A DNA stretch of 9,533 bases, taken from Desulfurococcales archaeon. GTDB taxonomy: Archaea > Thermoproteota > Thermoprotei_A > Sulfolobales > Desulfurococcaceae. Positions within the stretch are counted from its first letter, which is position 1; the number at the start of each line of letters is the position of its first letter. A program made the translations under genes and the position numbers. Under the pieces are notes generated by a model. That model was not told where the DNA came from, did no database searches, and saw only the letters and a program-made list of their open reading frames with translations. Positions 1 through 6,187 of this stretch are shown here, in pieces. The stretch lies in contig WAML01000094.1 of NCBI GenBank assembly GCA_015522345.1, positions 1 through 9,533 of the forward strand, given 5' to 3'.

Positions 1-31
1 ATATATTAATAAACTCTTGAGTTAATCTAGA

Positions 32-133
32 CTAGCTTCCTTTACAAAAAACTTCACCCTCGAATTCATTGATAAACACCTTATATTCTGTAAGAGAGTC
101 AACTAATGTATTCTCTGCATAATTTTCTCCTTC
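32..133 (-). other. Open, coding-like frame without a start codon (possible gene remnant)
   Basis: This minus-strand stretch downstream of thiL stays open between two stop codons (TAG at 134-136 and TAG at 32-34) and encodes 33 residues ending in EFEGEVFCKGS. It has no ATG, GTG or TTG near its beginning. A good ribosome-binding motif (AAGGAG, about 127-132) lies before an ATG at 118-120, but that ATG is in another frame and stops after five codons. A one-base shift would join the ATG to the longer frame, so this may be a frameshifted small gene. It may equally be chance. I recognise no family. Confidence 0.15.
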
Positions 134-203
134 CTACAATAATTTACTAGAAACTTTAACAAAAGATATGGGTAATACAAGTATGCAATAATGTTTTAGA
201 AAA

Positions 204-1214
204 TTATCCTATTGTAGTCCATCCCCTGAATTGATCCCATCTCTTTATTTCTAAAGGTTCTCCCCATAGTAATATGTATGGTTTTTTAGTAGTGTTCCTT
301 ATTGCTTTGCCTACTACTCTATATGGTATTTGGTATGTTTCTAGTTCTTTCTTTATTTTATTGATGTACGCTGAGTCTATTGCTAGTACTACTCCATATT
401 CTTCTCCGCCATTCATTATTCGTTCTACTATACACTCCATATTGTTTCTACAATAACTATTTAGTTCAGTATAATAGTTTGGTATAGTTTCTAAGTCGAG
501 TAGTACTTGCGATGATTTAGCTAGTGTGTAAAGTGTATATCCTAGCCCGTCACTTACATCCATTGATGCATGAATTACTTTAGAGTAGTTAGATAATATA
601 TTAGGTAAACGAGTGTCTGCATAAGGTCTTTTAGTATACTTCTTCACCCACTCTATATCCTTGGCTTTATCTATGCCATCTACTGCTATAACTCCTGAAG
701 CACCATAGTAGCCTGTAACAATTATATAATCACCTACTTTAACTCCATCTCTCTTAGGAGGATATGCTGCTGATGTAAATCCTATACCGGCTATACTTAT
801 CCATGGGTCTCTAGAAAGATTTGTATCACCACCGTATAGTCTAACATTATAGAATCTACAGGCTTCACTCATACCATTATACAGCTCAATTAATTCATTT
901 ACTGAGAATTCTCTAGGCAATCCTATTGAAACCATTAAAGCATAAGGTATGCCTCCCTTAGAAACTATATCACTTACTACACTAGTTACTATACTCCAGC
1001 CTACATCACTATATGTTCTCCAAGGAAGTTTTACAGACTCAATACTATATCCATCTATAGAGAATATTATCCTCTGGCTTCTAGGAATAATATCTCTAGC
1101 ATCATCTCCTTTACCAAGTCTTTCTCCAAACCCAGGTTCGTCAACGTATTTTAAGAGAATATCTATAATATCTTCTTCAGAATATCCAGCGAGTTCCACC
1201 ACTTTATCCAACAC
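204..1214 (-). CDS. thiL: Thiamine-monophosphate kinase (ThiL)
   Basis: ThiL phosphorylates thiamine monophosphate with ATP to give thiamine diphosphate, the last step of cofactor synthesis, in the cytosol. The 336-residue protein has the usual family length and the PurM/ThiL-like two-domain layout. Visible motifs, in order, are GDDA (36-39), the SIDGYSIES stretch holding Asp54 where the family has its TxDxxVE motif, GGDTN (128-132), MDVSDGL (218-224) and GGEEY (269-273, family GGEDY). These acidic clusters bind Mg-ATP and substrate in known ThiL enzymes. The GTG start at 1214 lies 8 bases after the stop of a small upstream ORF, so the two are probably cotranscribed. Its own GGTG (1212-1215) overlaps that GTG. 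The same GGTG sits 9 bases before a second in-frame GTG (1200-1202), a spacing also seen at pyrF and the flavoprotein, so a four-residue shorter product is possible. No thiamine riboswitch is visible. Confidence 0.92.
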   Translation of the reverse strand: MLDKVVELAGYSEEDIIDILLKYVDEPGFGERLGKGDDARDIIPRSQRIIFSIDGYSIESVKLPWRTYSDVGWSIVTSVVSDIVSKGGIPYALMVSIGLPREFSVNELIELYNGMSEACRFYNVRLYGGDTNLSRDPWISIAGIGFTSAAYPPKRDGVKVGDYIIVTGYYGASGVIAVDGIDKAKDIEWVKKYTKRPYADTRLPNILSNYSKVIHASMDVSDGLGYTLYTLAKSSQVLLDLETIPNYYTELNSYCRNNMECIVERIMNGGEEYGVVLAIDSAYINKIKKELETYQIPYRVVGKAIRNTTKKPYILLWGEPLEIKRWDQFRGWTTIG

Positions 1215-1222
1215 CTATAATG

Positions 1223-1369
1223 CTATTCTTTAAATGCATGAAACGCTCCAAGTAGAAAAGCTATTCCTAGAGCAATTATTATTCCAGCTCCAGCTTGATC
1301 AAATATCATTCCAGTACCTAGTCCAATAAACATACATGCTAAGAATACATTCCATTGTGAACGCGGCAA
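1223..1369 (-). CDS. Small two-helix membrane protein, TTG start, upstream of thiL
   Basis: This 48-residue ORF has a TTG start at 1367-1369. It is supported by a GGTGG ribosome-binding motif (1375-1379 on the minus strand) five bases upstream, and by a TATA box at 1401-1410. The protein begins MPRSQWNVF and contains two short glycine-rich hydrophobic segments, about residues 8-22 and 27-45, separated by a polar Asp-Gln turn. It ends HAFKE. This suggests a helical hairpin in the membrane with both ends on the same side. I do not recognise a family. It ends 8 bases before thiL and is probably the first gene of that transcript, but nothing in its sequence ties it to thiamine. The short length and TTG start make it easy for gene finders to miss. 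Support comes from the fit of promoter, ribosome site, spacing and membrane-like composition. Confidence 0.7.
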   Translation of the reverse strand: MPRSQWNVFLACMFIGLGTGMIFDQAGAGIIIALGIAFLLGAFHAFKE

Positions 1370-1374
1370 TTACT

Positions 1375-1410
1375 CCACCATTCTATAGCTAGAGCCTATA
1401 CTATATATAA
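1375..1410 (-). promoter_or_regulatory. Promoter and ribosome site of the small ORF-thiL transcript
   Basis: Read on the minus strand, the TATA box TTATATATAG covers 1401-1410. A transcript starting about 25 bases downstream would begin near 1381, leaving a leader of roughly 12 bases. That leader carries GGTGG (1375-1379), five bases before the TTG start. Confidence 0.6.
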
Positions 1411-1515
1411 GCCGATATACAGTAGTTTATCTTCTCTAAATAATTAACTGAATATAAAATAAAAATCAAATACTAGGTTTATCATTAAAATACCCTATTA
1501 CATGAAAATGAATAC

Positions 1516-1556
1516 TTAAATAATGTTCGCCTCTATTACTTGATAAAGGAGGTGAT
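1516..1556 (+). promoter_or_regulatory. TATA box and strong ribosome binding site of the flavoprotein gene
   Basis: TTAAATAA at 1516-1523 is an archaeal TATA box that would place the transcript start near 1543-1546. The ribosome binding site GGAGGTGAT (1548-1556) is the strongest in the window, and it decides the start: its GGTG lies 9 bases before the ATG at 1564. The TTG at 1540 and the ATG at 1555 lie upstream of or against the site and are unlikely starts. Confidence 0.65.
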
Positions 1557-1563
1557 GGTTTAT

Positions 1564-2280
1564 ATGGAGAAAGTGAAGATAGTGCTAATAAATGGTTCTC
1601 CAAGAAGATATGGGTGGGTTTCTAAATTACTTGTTGCAGTAGAAAAGGGTGTTGTTGATGCTGGTGGAGAACCAGAACTTATACACTTGTACGACTACAA
1701 CATAAAGCCTTGCATAGGCTGTGTATCAGATGATATAAAAGCTTGTAGATTCCCATGTATTATAGACGATGATGATTTCAATATGATTGGAGAAAAAATT
1801 CTAGAAACACAAGGACTAGTTATTGGAACACCTATTTACTGGTATACCGTAAGTGGATTACTTAAAAACTTCATAGATAGACTCACAAGCATGGAGAACA
1901 TGATATACCATGTGGGGAAGAGTTTACTTGACGGAAAAGTAGCTGGCTTCATAGCTGTAGGAAACGATACAGGCGCTATAACGACCATAGCTTATATGAT
2001 GGCTGTATTGAATAGCATGGGAGTCCATATTCCACCGTGGGCTCTAGCATATCATCACAGTACCGAAGATATTAGTTCTAATAAAAACGCCTTCTATGAC
2101 GCCTACAATGTAGGATACAATATAGTATTAGCTGCTAAACACTTGGCAAAAATAGATAAATGGTATAAAGTAGACATAGACATAGACTCTATTATAAAAG
2201 AAGCTGAAGAAAGAAGTAGTGTAGAAAAGTTGAGACAATGGAGTTTGAGAAAGAATATTGTGTACAAAAGTAGTAAATAA
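1564..2280 (+). CDS. Flavodoxin-fold NAD(P)H-dependent FMN reductase / iron-sulfur flavoprotein-like
   Basis: The 238-residue protein has the flavodoxin-like fold of the NADPH-dependent FMN reductase and archaeal iron-sulfur flavoprotein families. It opens with a beta strand and a phosphate-binding loop, INGSPR (9-14), where FMN phosphate would sit. The family signature GTPIYWYTVSGLLKNFIDR (88-106) lines the flavin. Between them are four cysteines, C50, C53, C61 and C65 (CX2CX7CX3C), followed by an acidic run (DDDD, 68-71). Iron-sulfur flavoproteins have a compact four-cysteine motif at this place that binds a 4Fe-4S cluster, so cluster binding is likely but the spacing is not standard. The C-terminal 70 residues are helical, charged and extend beyond the core. 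It would be a cytosolic electron carrier or reductase of unknown substrate. It has its own promoter and converges on the next gene with a 7-base gap. Confidence 0.8.
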   Translation: MEKVKIVLINGSPRRYGWVSKLLVAVEKGVVDAGGEPELIHLYDYNIKPCIGCVSDDIKACRFPCIIDDDDFNMIGEKILETQGLVIGTPIYWYTVSGLLKNFIDRLTSMENMIYHVGKSLLDGKVAGFIAVGNDTGAITTIAYMMAVLNSMGVHIPPWALAYHHSTEDISSNKNAFYDAYNVGYNIVLAAKHLAKIDKWYKVDIDIDSIIKEAEERSSVEKLRQWSLRKNIVYKSSK

Positions 2281-2287
2281 TAGTTGT

Positions 2288-2995
2288 TTAACAACTACAG
2301 TATTTCTTAAGGATATTTCTAATAATACTCGTTGTACTATAAATGCCTTCGTTTATTCTTTCTCTAAGACGCTCTATTTTTACGTTCCCTAGACCTCGTT
2401 TCTTTAATTCTTCATAGAGCCTTTCTTCGTTAGGCCACTGGTCTGGCCCAAGGAGTATTATATCAGGCTTTATTTCTTCAACTGGTTTTAGATAATCTTC
2501 TTCATCTCCTAGAACAGCTCTATATACATACCTTATATCTTTTACAACTTCCACTCTCTGTTTCTCTGGAACAATAGGATCTCTATTCTTGAATCTATTG
2601 ATACCCTTATCTCTAGCTACAATAACGTATACTCTACCTTTTTTCCAGGCTTCTCTAAGGTAGAATAGATGACCAGGGTGTATGATCTCGAAAGATCCTG
2701 CTACTAAGACTTTGGGTCTCTTTAGTAAACTAGAGAGGGGCTTCCAATCAATTTCTTCTAAACCAAGGTATCTAAGACTATCAATTAATCCTTCAGCATA
2801 AGCTATGCATGCAAGTGCAGTAAATAAATCTTTTTTCTCACTAAGATAGTATTCAGCATCTTTAGCATAGAGTTCAGCCGCTTCTATTAACTTAGAATAC
2901 TTTTTATCTAATTCTTTCTCTTTAAGAACTTCTAAGACGTAATAGACGTTATCTATATAGGCTCTAATTCTCTCAACATCGTCGACGGAGTTCAT
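2288..2995 (-). CDS. DUF357-like domain fused to a cytidylyltransferase (FAD synthetase-type nucleotidyltransferase)
   Basis: The 235-residue protein has two parts. Residues 5-80 form a charged helical bundle resembling the archaeal DUF357 domain. Residues 92-235 form a nucleotidyltransferase of the HxGH superfamily: GSFE (100-103) and HPGH (106-109) bind and activate the nucleotide, LLGPDQ lies at 181-186, and YSTTSIIR (219-226) matches the C-terminal signature. Relatives include archaeal FAD synthetase RibL, glycerol-3-phosphate cytidylyltransferase and phosphopantetheine adenylyltransferase. The substrate cannot be read from the sequence. The chain ends KYCSC; from memory, conserved C-terminal cysteines are also reported in RibL, which weakly favours FAD synthesis, and the neighbouring gene encodes a flavoprotein. 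The start is uncertain: I took the ATG at 2995, but an in-frame GTG at 3004 adds three residues and neither has a well-placed ribosome site. Confidence 0.78.
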   Translation of the reverse strand: MNSVDDVERIRAYIDNVYYVLEVLKEKELDKKYSKLIEAAELYAKDAEYYLSEKKDLFTALACIAYAEGLIDSLRYLGLEEIDWKPLSSLLKRPKVLVAGSFEIIHPGHLFYLREAWKKGRVYVIVARDKGINRFKNRDPIVPEKQRVEVVKDIRYVYRAVLGDEEDYLKPVEEIKPDIILLGPDQWPNEERLYEELKKRGLGNVKIERLRERINEGIYSTTSIIRNILKKYCSC

Positions 2996-3042
2996 GAGAG
3001 ACACACACTCTAATAGCTAGTCTCCTGTAGAGTATAGAGTAG

Positions 3043-3050
3043 TCTATATA
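3043..3050 (-). promoter_or_regulatory. Probable TATA box of the DUF357-nucleotidyltransferase gene
   Basis: The minus strand reads TTATATAG here, about 50 bases before the ATG at 2995. It predicts a transcript start near 3021. A GGAG motif follows just after that point but lies too far from the start codon to be a standard ribosome site. This suggests the gene does not depend only on read-through from the phosphoribosyltransferase gene upstream. Confidence 0.45.
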
Positions 3051-3107
3051 ATATGGTTTCTCCATGTACAACATATAATACTTTGTATTTATGAGTATGT
3101 GCTTAGG

Positions 3108-3112
3108 AAAAA
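3108..3112 (-). terminator. Short T-run after the phosphoribosyltransferase gene
   Basis: On the minus strand five T residues follow the TAG stop (3117-3119) after four bases. Crenarchaeal termination often uses such T-runs without a hairpin. It is short, so this is a weak call. Confidence 0.3.
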
Positions 3113-3116
3113 TACT

Positions 3117-3677
3117 CTATTTCTTTCCAATATTATCTCTTATTAAGTAATAAAGATCTTTCTCTAGAATACCCAAGAGCTTCTCTATAGGTAGTCCTTC
3201 TCTAATAGATTCTCCTATTTCCCAGGGAAATACTATCCATTTACTAGTAGTTTTATAGTATATGTCGGGAGATATCGTGGCCCACGGCTTTACGTATAGT
3301 GATGCAGTAGTTACTTTTGATGCCCCATATCTATAGAGTTCTTCTATTGCTAACTGGAGAGTCTTTCCTGTATCAACTATATCATCTACTAATAGAACGC
3401 GTTTGTTACTTACGTTTATAGTTGGTGGATGAAATATTACTGGTTTATCCTTTGTTTCACCAGGTTTCTTATAGAACTTTATCCCGATAACACCTACTTC
3501 TTCTACTCCTAGAGCATCAGCTATTATTCTAGCTGGAATAACTCCTCCCTTTAGTATAGCATAGACTATTTCAAAAGATAGTTTTCTCTCGAATATACTA
3601 GAGACTATAGTTGTTATAGCTCTATATATTTCGCTCCAAGAAGCATACTCTATTTCTATATCTATTGAATCCTCCAT
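3117..3677 (-). CDS. Purine-type phosphoribosyltransferase (hypoxanthine/guanine/xanthine salvage, COG2236-like)
   Basis: This cytosolic type I phosphoribosyltransferase would transfer the ribose-5-phosphate of PRPP onto a free base, forming a nucleotide. Its 186 residues fit the family. The PRPP-binding signature VLLVDDIVDTGKT is at 94-106, with the two adjacent aspartates and the TGKT phosphate loop. The earlier LKGGV loop (42-46) is the pyrophosphate-contacting segment. Near the C terminus is WIVFPWE (147-153); from memory, such a Trp-rich segment is typical of the archaeal COG2236 hypoxanthine/xanthine-type enzymes, where an aromatic residue stacks on the purine. Base preference (hypoxanthine, guanine or xanthine) cannot be decided from sequence. 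The ATG at 3677 has no ribosome motif but lies about 28 bases after a TATA-like element, so the mRNA may be leaderless. It is divergent from pyrG across 98 bases, which fits a nucleotide-metabolism block. Confidence 0.88.
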   Translation of the reverse strand: MEDSIDIEIEYASWSEIYRAITTIVSSIFERKLSFEIVYAILKGGVIPARIIADALGVEEVGVIGIKFYKKPGETKDKPVIFHPPTINVSNKRVLLVDDIVDTGKTLQLAIEELYRYGASKVTTASLYVKPWATISPDIYYKTTSKWIVFPWEIGESIREGLPIEKLLGILEKDLYYLIRDNIGKK

Positions 3678-3700
3678 GTGATAGTTTATGCGACAACTAG

Positions 3701-3710
3701 TTTATTTATC
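3701..3710 (-). promoter_or_regulatory. Possible TATA element of the phosphoribosyltransferase gene
   Basis: The minus strand reads GATAAATAAA. Its centre is about 28 bases from the ATG at 3677, so transcription would begin at or next to the start codon, giving a leaderless or nearly leaderless mRNA. This agrees with the absence of a ribosome binding motif. Confidence 0.4.
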
Positions 3711-3746
3711 TTATTCACAGTATTAGTTAAAGAAACTATTAATACC

Positions 3747-3755
3747 ACTAAATAC
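3747..3755 (+). promoter_or_regulatory. Possible TATA element of pyrG
   Basis: ACTAAATAC lies about 25 bases before the GTG start of pyrG, which would give a leaderless mRNA. An alternative, ATTAATAC at 3738-3745, would give a start near 3767 and a 10-base leader. No convincing ribosome motif precedes the GTG. Confidence 0.35.
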
Positions 3756-3775
3756 ACAGGCTATTATGGGCGCAA

Positions 3776-5389
3776 GTGGTTAAATACGTATTTGTTACTG
3801 GAGGAGTATTGTCTGGCTTAGGCAAAGGAGTTGTTACAGCTTCTACGGGTCTACTGCTTAAGAGTATAGGATACTCTGTTACAGCTATAAAGATCGATCC
3901 ATATGTAAACGTTGATGCTGGTACAATGAACCCCTATATGCATGGAGAGGTATTCGTTACAGAAGATGGCGGTGAAACAGATCTCGATATAGGGCACTAC
4001 GAGAGATTTCTTCATCAAAATCTATCTAAGAAACACAATATTACTACAGGACAGATATACTATAGCGTTATATCTAAGGAGAGAGAAGGCGAGTATCTGG
4101 GCCAGTGTGTACAAATAATACCACATGTAACTAACGAGATAAAGGATAGAATTAGAGAAATAGCTCGTGAGACAGGAGTTGATATAGTTCTCGTGGAGAT
4201 AGGTGGTACTGTAGGAGATATTGAGAGTCTACCATTTCTTGAAGCAGCTCGTCAAATGAGGATAGAGGAGGGTTATGAAAATACTCTCTTTATCCACGTA
4301 GCTTTATCGCCAATATTGTCTACTACTGGAGAACAAAAGACAAAACCTGTCCAGCATAGTGTACAGGAGCTTAGGCGTATAGGTATACAGCCAGATGCTA
4401 TAGTTGTTAGGTCTCAGAGGGATTTGGAGGATGAAGCACGTAGGAAAATAGCATTATACTCTAATCTGCCTATTAGAGCTGTTTTCGGCAATCCCGATGT
4501 AGATACAATATATAGAGTTCCTCTCATACTCCATGAGAAAGGATATACTAAGTATATTGTTGGTAAACTCGGTCTAGAGTATAAAGAGCCTAAGCTAGAT
4601 AAGTGGATAGAATTTGTTGAAAGATTAACTAAAGTTGATAAAAAGATAAAGATCGCTATGGTTGGGAAATACACTAAGCTCAAGGACAGCTACATAAGCA
4701 TTATTGAAGCACTAAAACACGCTAGTGCATGGAATAATGTAGGTGTTCAATTAAAGTGGGTTGAAGCAACAGATATAGAGAAGAACATAGTTAATGTTGA
4801 AGAAGCCTTGGAGAATGTGGATGGAGTTATAATATTGCCTGGATTCGGTAAACGTGGGACAGAAGGGAAGATAGAGGCAATTAAAGTTGCTAGAGAAAAC
4901 AAGATACCATTACTGGGGATATGCTTTGGTATGCAACTAATGGTTGTTGAAGTAGCTAGGAATTTGCTTGGCTTAGAAAAAGCTAATAGTAGAGAACTAG
5001 ATCCCCACACTCCCCATCCTGTAGTAGACCTATTGCCTAGCCAGTACTATGTAAAACACTTAGGCGGGTCCATGAGACTTGGTTCACACCCTATCGTTGT
5101 AGAAAAGAATACACTCGCCTATAGAATATATGGTAAAGAAATAGTTTATGAAAGACATAGGCATAGGTATGAAGTAAATCCTAAGTATATCGATAAACTA
5201 GAGAAAGCTGGTTTAAAAGTTAGTGGGTGGAGTATAGAAGGATACCCTGAATTCATTGAAATGAAAAACTCTAGTTCATTCTACTTTGGTTCACAGCCTC
5301 ACCCAGAGTTTAAGAGTAGACCGTTAGAGCCAGCTAGAATCTACTATTATTTCGTGAAATACATAGTGGAGAATACTTTAAATAAATGA
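3776..5389 (+). CDS. pyrG: CTP synthase (PyrG)
   Basis: PyrG makes CTP from UTP, ATP and glutamine in the cytosol. At 537 residues it has the full family length. The N-terminal amidoligase domain (about 1-270) opens with KYVFVTGGVLSGLGKG, the P-loop with Lys17; it also carries KIDPYVNVDAGTMNP and the EIGGTVGDIES segment, both hallmarks of the synthetase domain. The C-terminal class I glutamine amidotransferase domain (about 285-537) has the nucleophile elbow LLGICFGMQ with Cys383, and the partner residues His509 and Glu511 in QPHPEF, so the ammonia-producing triad is intact. The GTG start at 3776 gives the canonical N terminus; the ATG at 3766 is out of frame and closes after five codons. pyrF follows on the same strand after 78 bases, linking UMP formation and CTP formation. 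Confidence 0.97.
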   Translation: MVKYVFVTGGVLSGLGKGVVTASTGLLLKSIGYSVTAIKIDPYVNVDAGTMNPYMHGEVFVTEDGGETDLDIGHYERFLHQNLSKKHNITTGQIYYSVISKEREGEYLGQCVQIIPHVTNEIKDRIREIARETGVDIVLVEIGGTVGDIESLPFLEAARQMRIEEGYENTLFIHVALSPILSTTGEQKTKPVQHSVQELRRIGIQPDAIVVRSQRDLEDEARRKIALYSNLPIRAVFGNPDVDTIYRVPLILHEKGYTKYIVGKLGLEYKEPKLDKWIEFVERLTKVDKKIKIAMVGKYTKLKDSYISIIEALKHASAWNNVGVQLKWVEATDIEKNIVNVEEALENVDGVIILPGFGKRGTEGKIEAIKVARENKIPLLGICFGMQLMVVEVARNLLGLEKANSRELDPHTPHPVVDLLPSQYYVKHLGGSMRLGSHPIVVEKNTLAYRIYGKEIVYERHRHRYEVNPKYIDKLEKAGLKVSGWSIEGYPEFIEMKNSSSFYFGSQPHPEFKSRPLEPARIYYYFVKYIVENTLNK

Positions 5390-5392
5390 CAA

Positions 5393-5405
5393 TCTATTTT
5401 ATTCT
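5393..5405 (+). terminator. T-rich stretch after pyrG
   Basis: A pyrimidine-rich run with four consecutive T residues begins four bases after the pyrG stop codon. It is a plausible crenarchaeal U-rich terminator, with no hairpin. Together with a TATA element before pyrF it suggests the two genes may be transcribed separately. Confidence 0.3.
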
Positions 5406-5444
5406 CAATAACTTAAAGTATTTCACAGATAAAGTACTGTATCC

Positions 5445-5452
5445 TTAAAATA
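5445..5452 (+). promoter_or_regulatory. Possible TATA box of pyrF
   Basis: TTAAAATA centred near 5448 predicts a transcript start around 5468-5474, where the two candidate ATG codons of pyrF lie, giving a leaderless mRNA. This competes with the other reading, in which GGTG at 5455-5458 acts as ribosome site nine bases before the ATG at 5468 on a pyrG-pyrF transcript. Both could be true for different transcripts. Confidence 0.4.
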
Positions 5453-5467
5453 TTGGTGTATGAGATT

Positions 5468-6187
5468 ATGGGTATGAAATCTAGTTCTAGAATAATAGTA
5501 GCTCTAGACCCTCCTGAAGAAGTAGATGATGTAGTTTCTTGGGCTTTGAATATTGTTGATAATACAATAGATTATGTAGTAGGCTATGAAGTAGGTTTAC
5601 CACTACTTATTAGAGCTAATGGAGTAAAGGAATTGAGTGTACTACTCGATAGAATTAGTGATCTAGAGCTTAGAATAGCTGATCTAAAATTGGCTGATAT
5701 AAGTGATATGATGGTACTAGCTATTAAGCCATTGATTGAAATAGGATTTAACGCGTTCACAGCCCACGCCTTCATAGGCTATAGTGGTGCTCTTAAAGAA
5801 CTAGGTTCGTTTCTTCAAAAGAATGACTCGAAGCTCATATGCATAATTTCTATGAGTCAACCAGGAGGCGTAGACTTCTTCGATAAATATCTTGATAGAT
5901 TAACTAATATAGCAATAAAAGCTGGTGCATGGGGATTAGTTGCTCCAGCAACAAGACCATGGGTTATAAGGAAGCTGAGGAAATTAATAGACTACATGGG
6001 TTGGAGACATATAAAGATACTAGCGCCAGGCGTAGGCTATCAAGGAGGTAGACCTGGACAGGCACTAGAGAATGGAGCAGACTATGAGATAATAGGAAGG
6101 TATATAACGAGAAGTAGCAATCCACAAAATGTTGTAAAAGAAATTGCTAGAATACATGAAGAAGTAATACGTAGAGTAGAAGGTTAA
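5468..6187 (+). CDS. pyrF: Orotidine 5'-phosphate decarboxylase (PyrF)
   Basis: PyrF decarboxylates OMP to UMP, the last step of de novo UMP synthesis, in a cytosolic TIM barrel. The 239-residue protein shows the first-strand VALD motif (Asp14), the catalytic DLKLAD motif (Asp72, Lys74, Asp77), the base-contacting MSQPGG segment, and the C-terminal phosphate site APGVGYQGG followed by GADYEIIGRYI and SNP. One oddity: in the strand-two motif where family members read roughly KxGxP, this protein reads YEVGLP, with Glu41 in place of the lysine that normally completes the Lys-Asp-Lys-Asp network. The family's DIPNT is also altered to DISD. It sits directly after pyrG. I chose the ATG at 5468 because GGTG lies nine bases before it; an ATG at 5474 and an upstream TTG/GTG (5453, 5456) are alternatives. 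Confidence 0.9.
   Translation: MGMKSSSRIIVALDPPEEVDDVVSWALNIVDNTIDYVVGYEVGLPLLIRANGVKELSVLLDRISDLELRIADLKLADISDMMVLAIKPLIEIGFNAFTAHAFIGYSGALKELGSFLQKNDSKLICIISMSQPGGVDFFDKYLDRLTNIAIKAGAWGLVAPATRPWVIRKLRKLIDYMGWRHIKILAPGVGYQGGRPGQALENGADYEIIGRYITRSSNPQNVVKEIARIHEEVIRRVEG

Noticed and set aside
1129..1143. CCCAGGTTCGTCAACG, similar to a tRNA T-arm
   Set aside because: It is inside the thiL coding sequence and no acceptor stem, anticodon arm or D-arm can be placed around it.
949..1233. 94-codon plus-strand frame opposite thiL
   Set aside because: It is antisense to the N-terminal half of a clear thiL, and its Ser/Thr/Leu-rich composition is what the reverse of these codons gives. The other long frames opposite pyrG, dppA, the methyltransferase and the flavoprotein were rejected for the same reason.
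1766..1774. TGATGA resembling a C box
   Set aside because: It lies inside the flavoprotein gene where the acidic Asp run is encoded, and no CTGA follows at guide distance.
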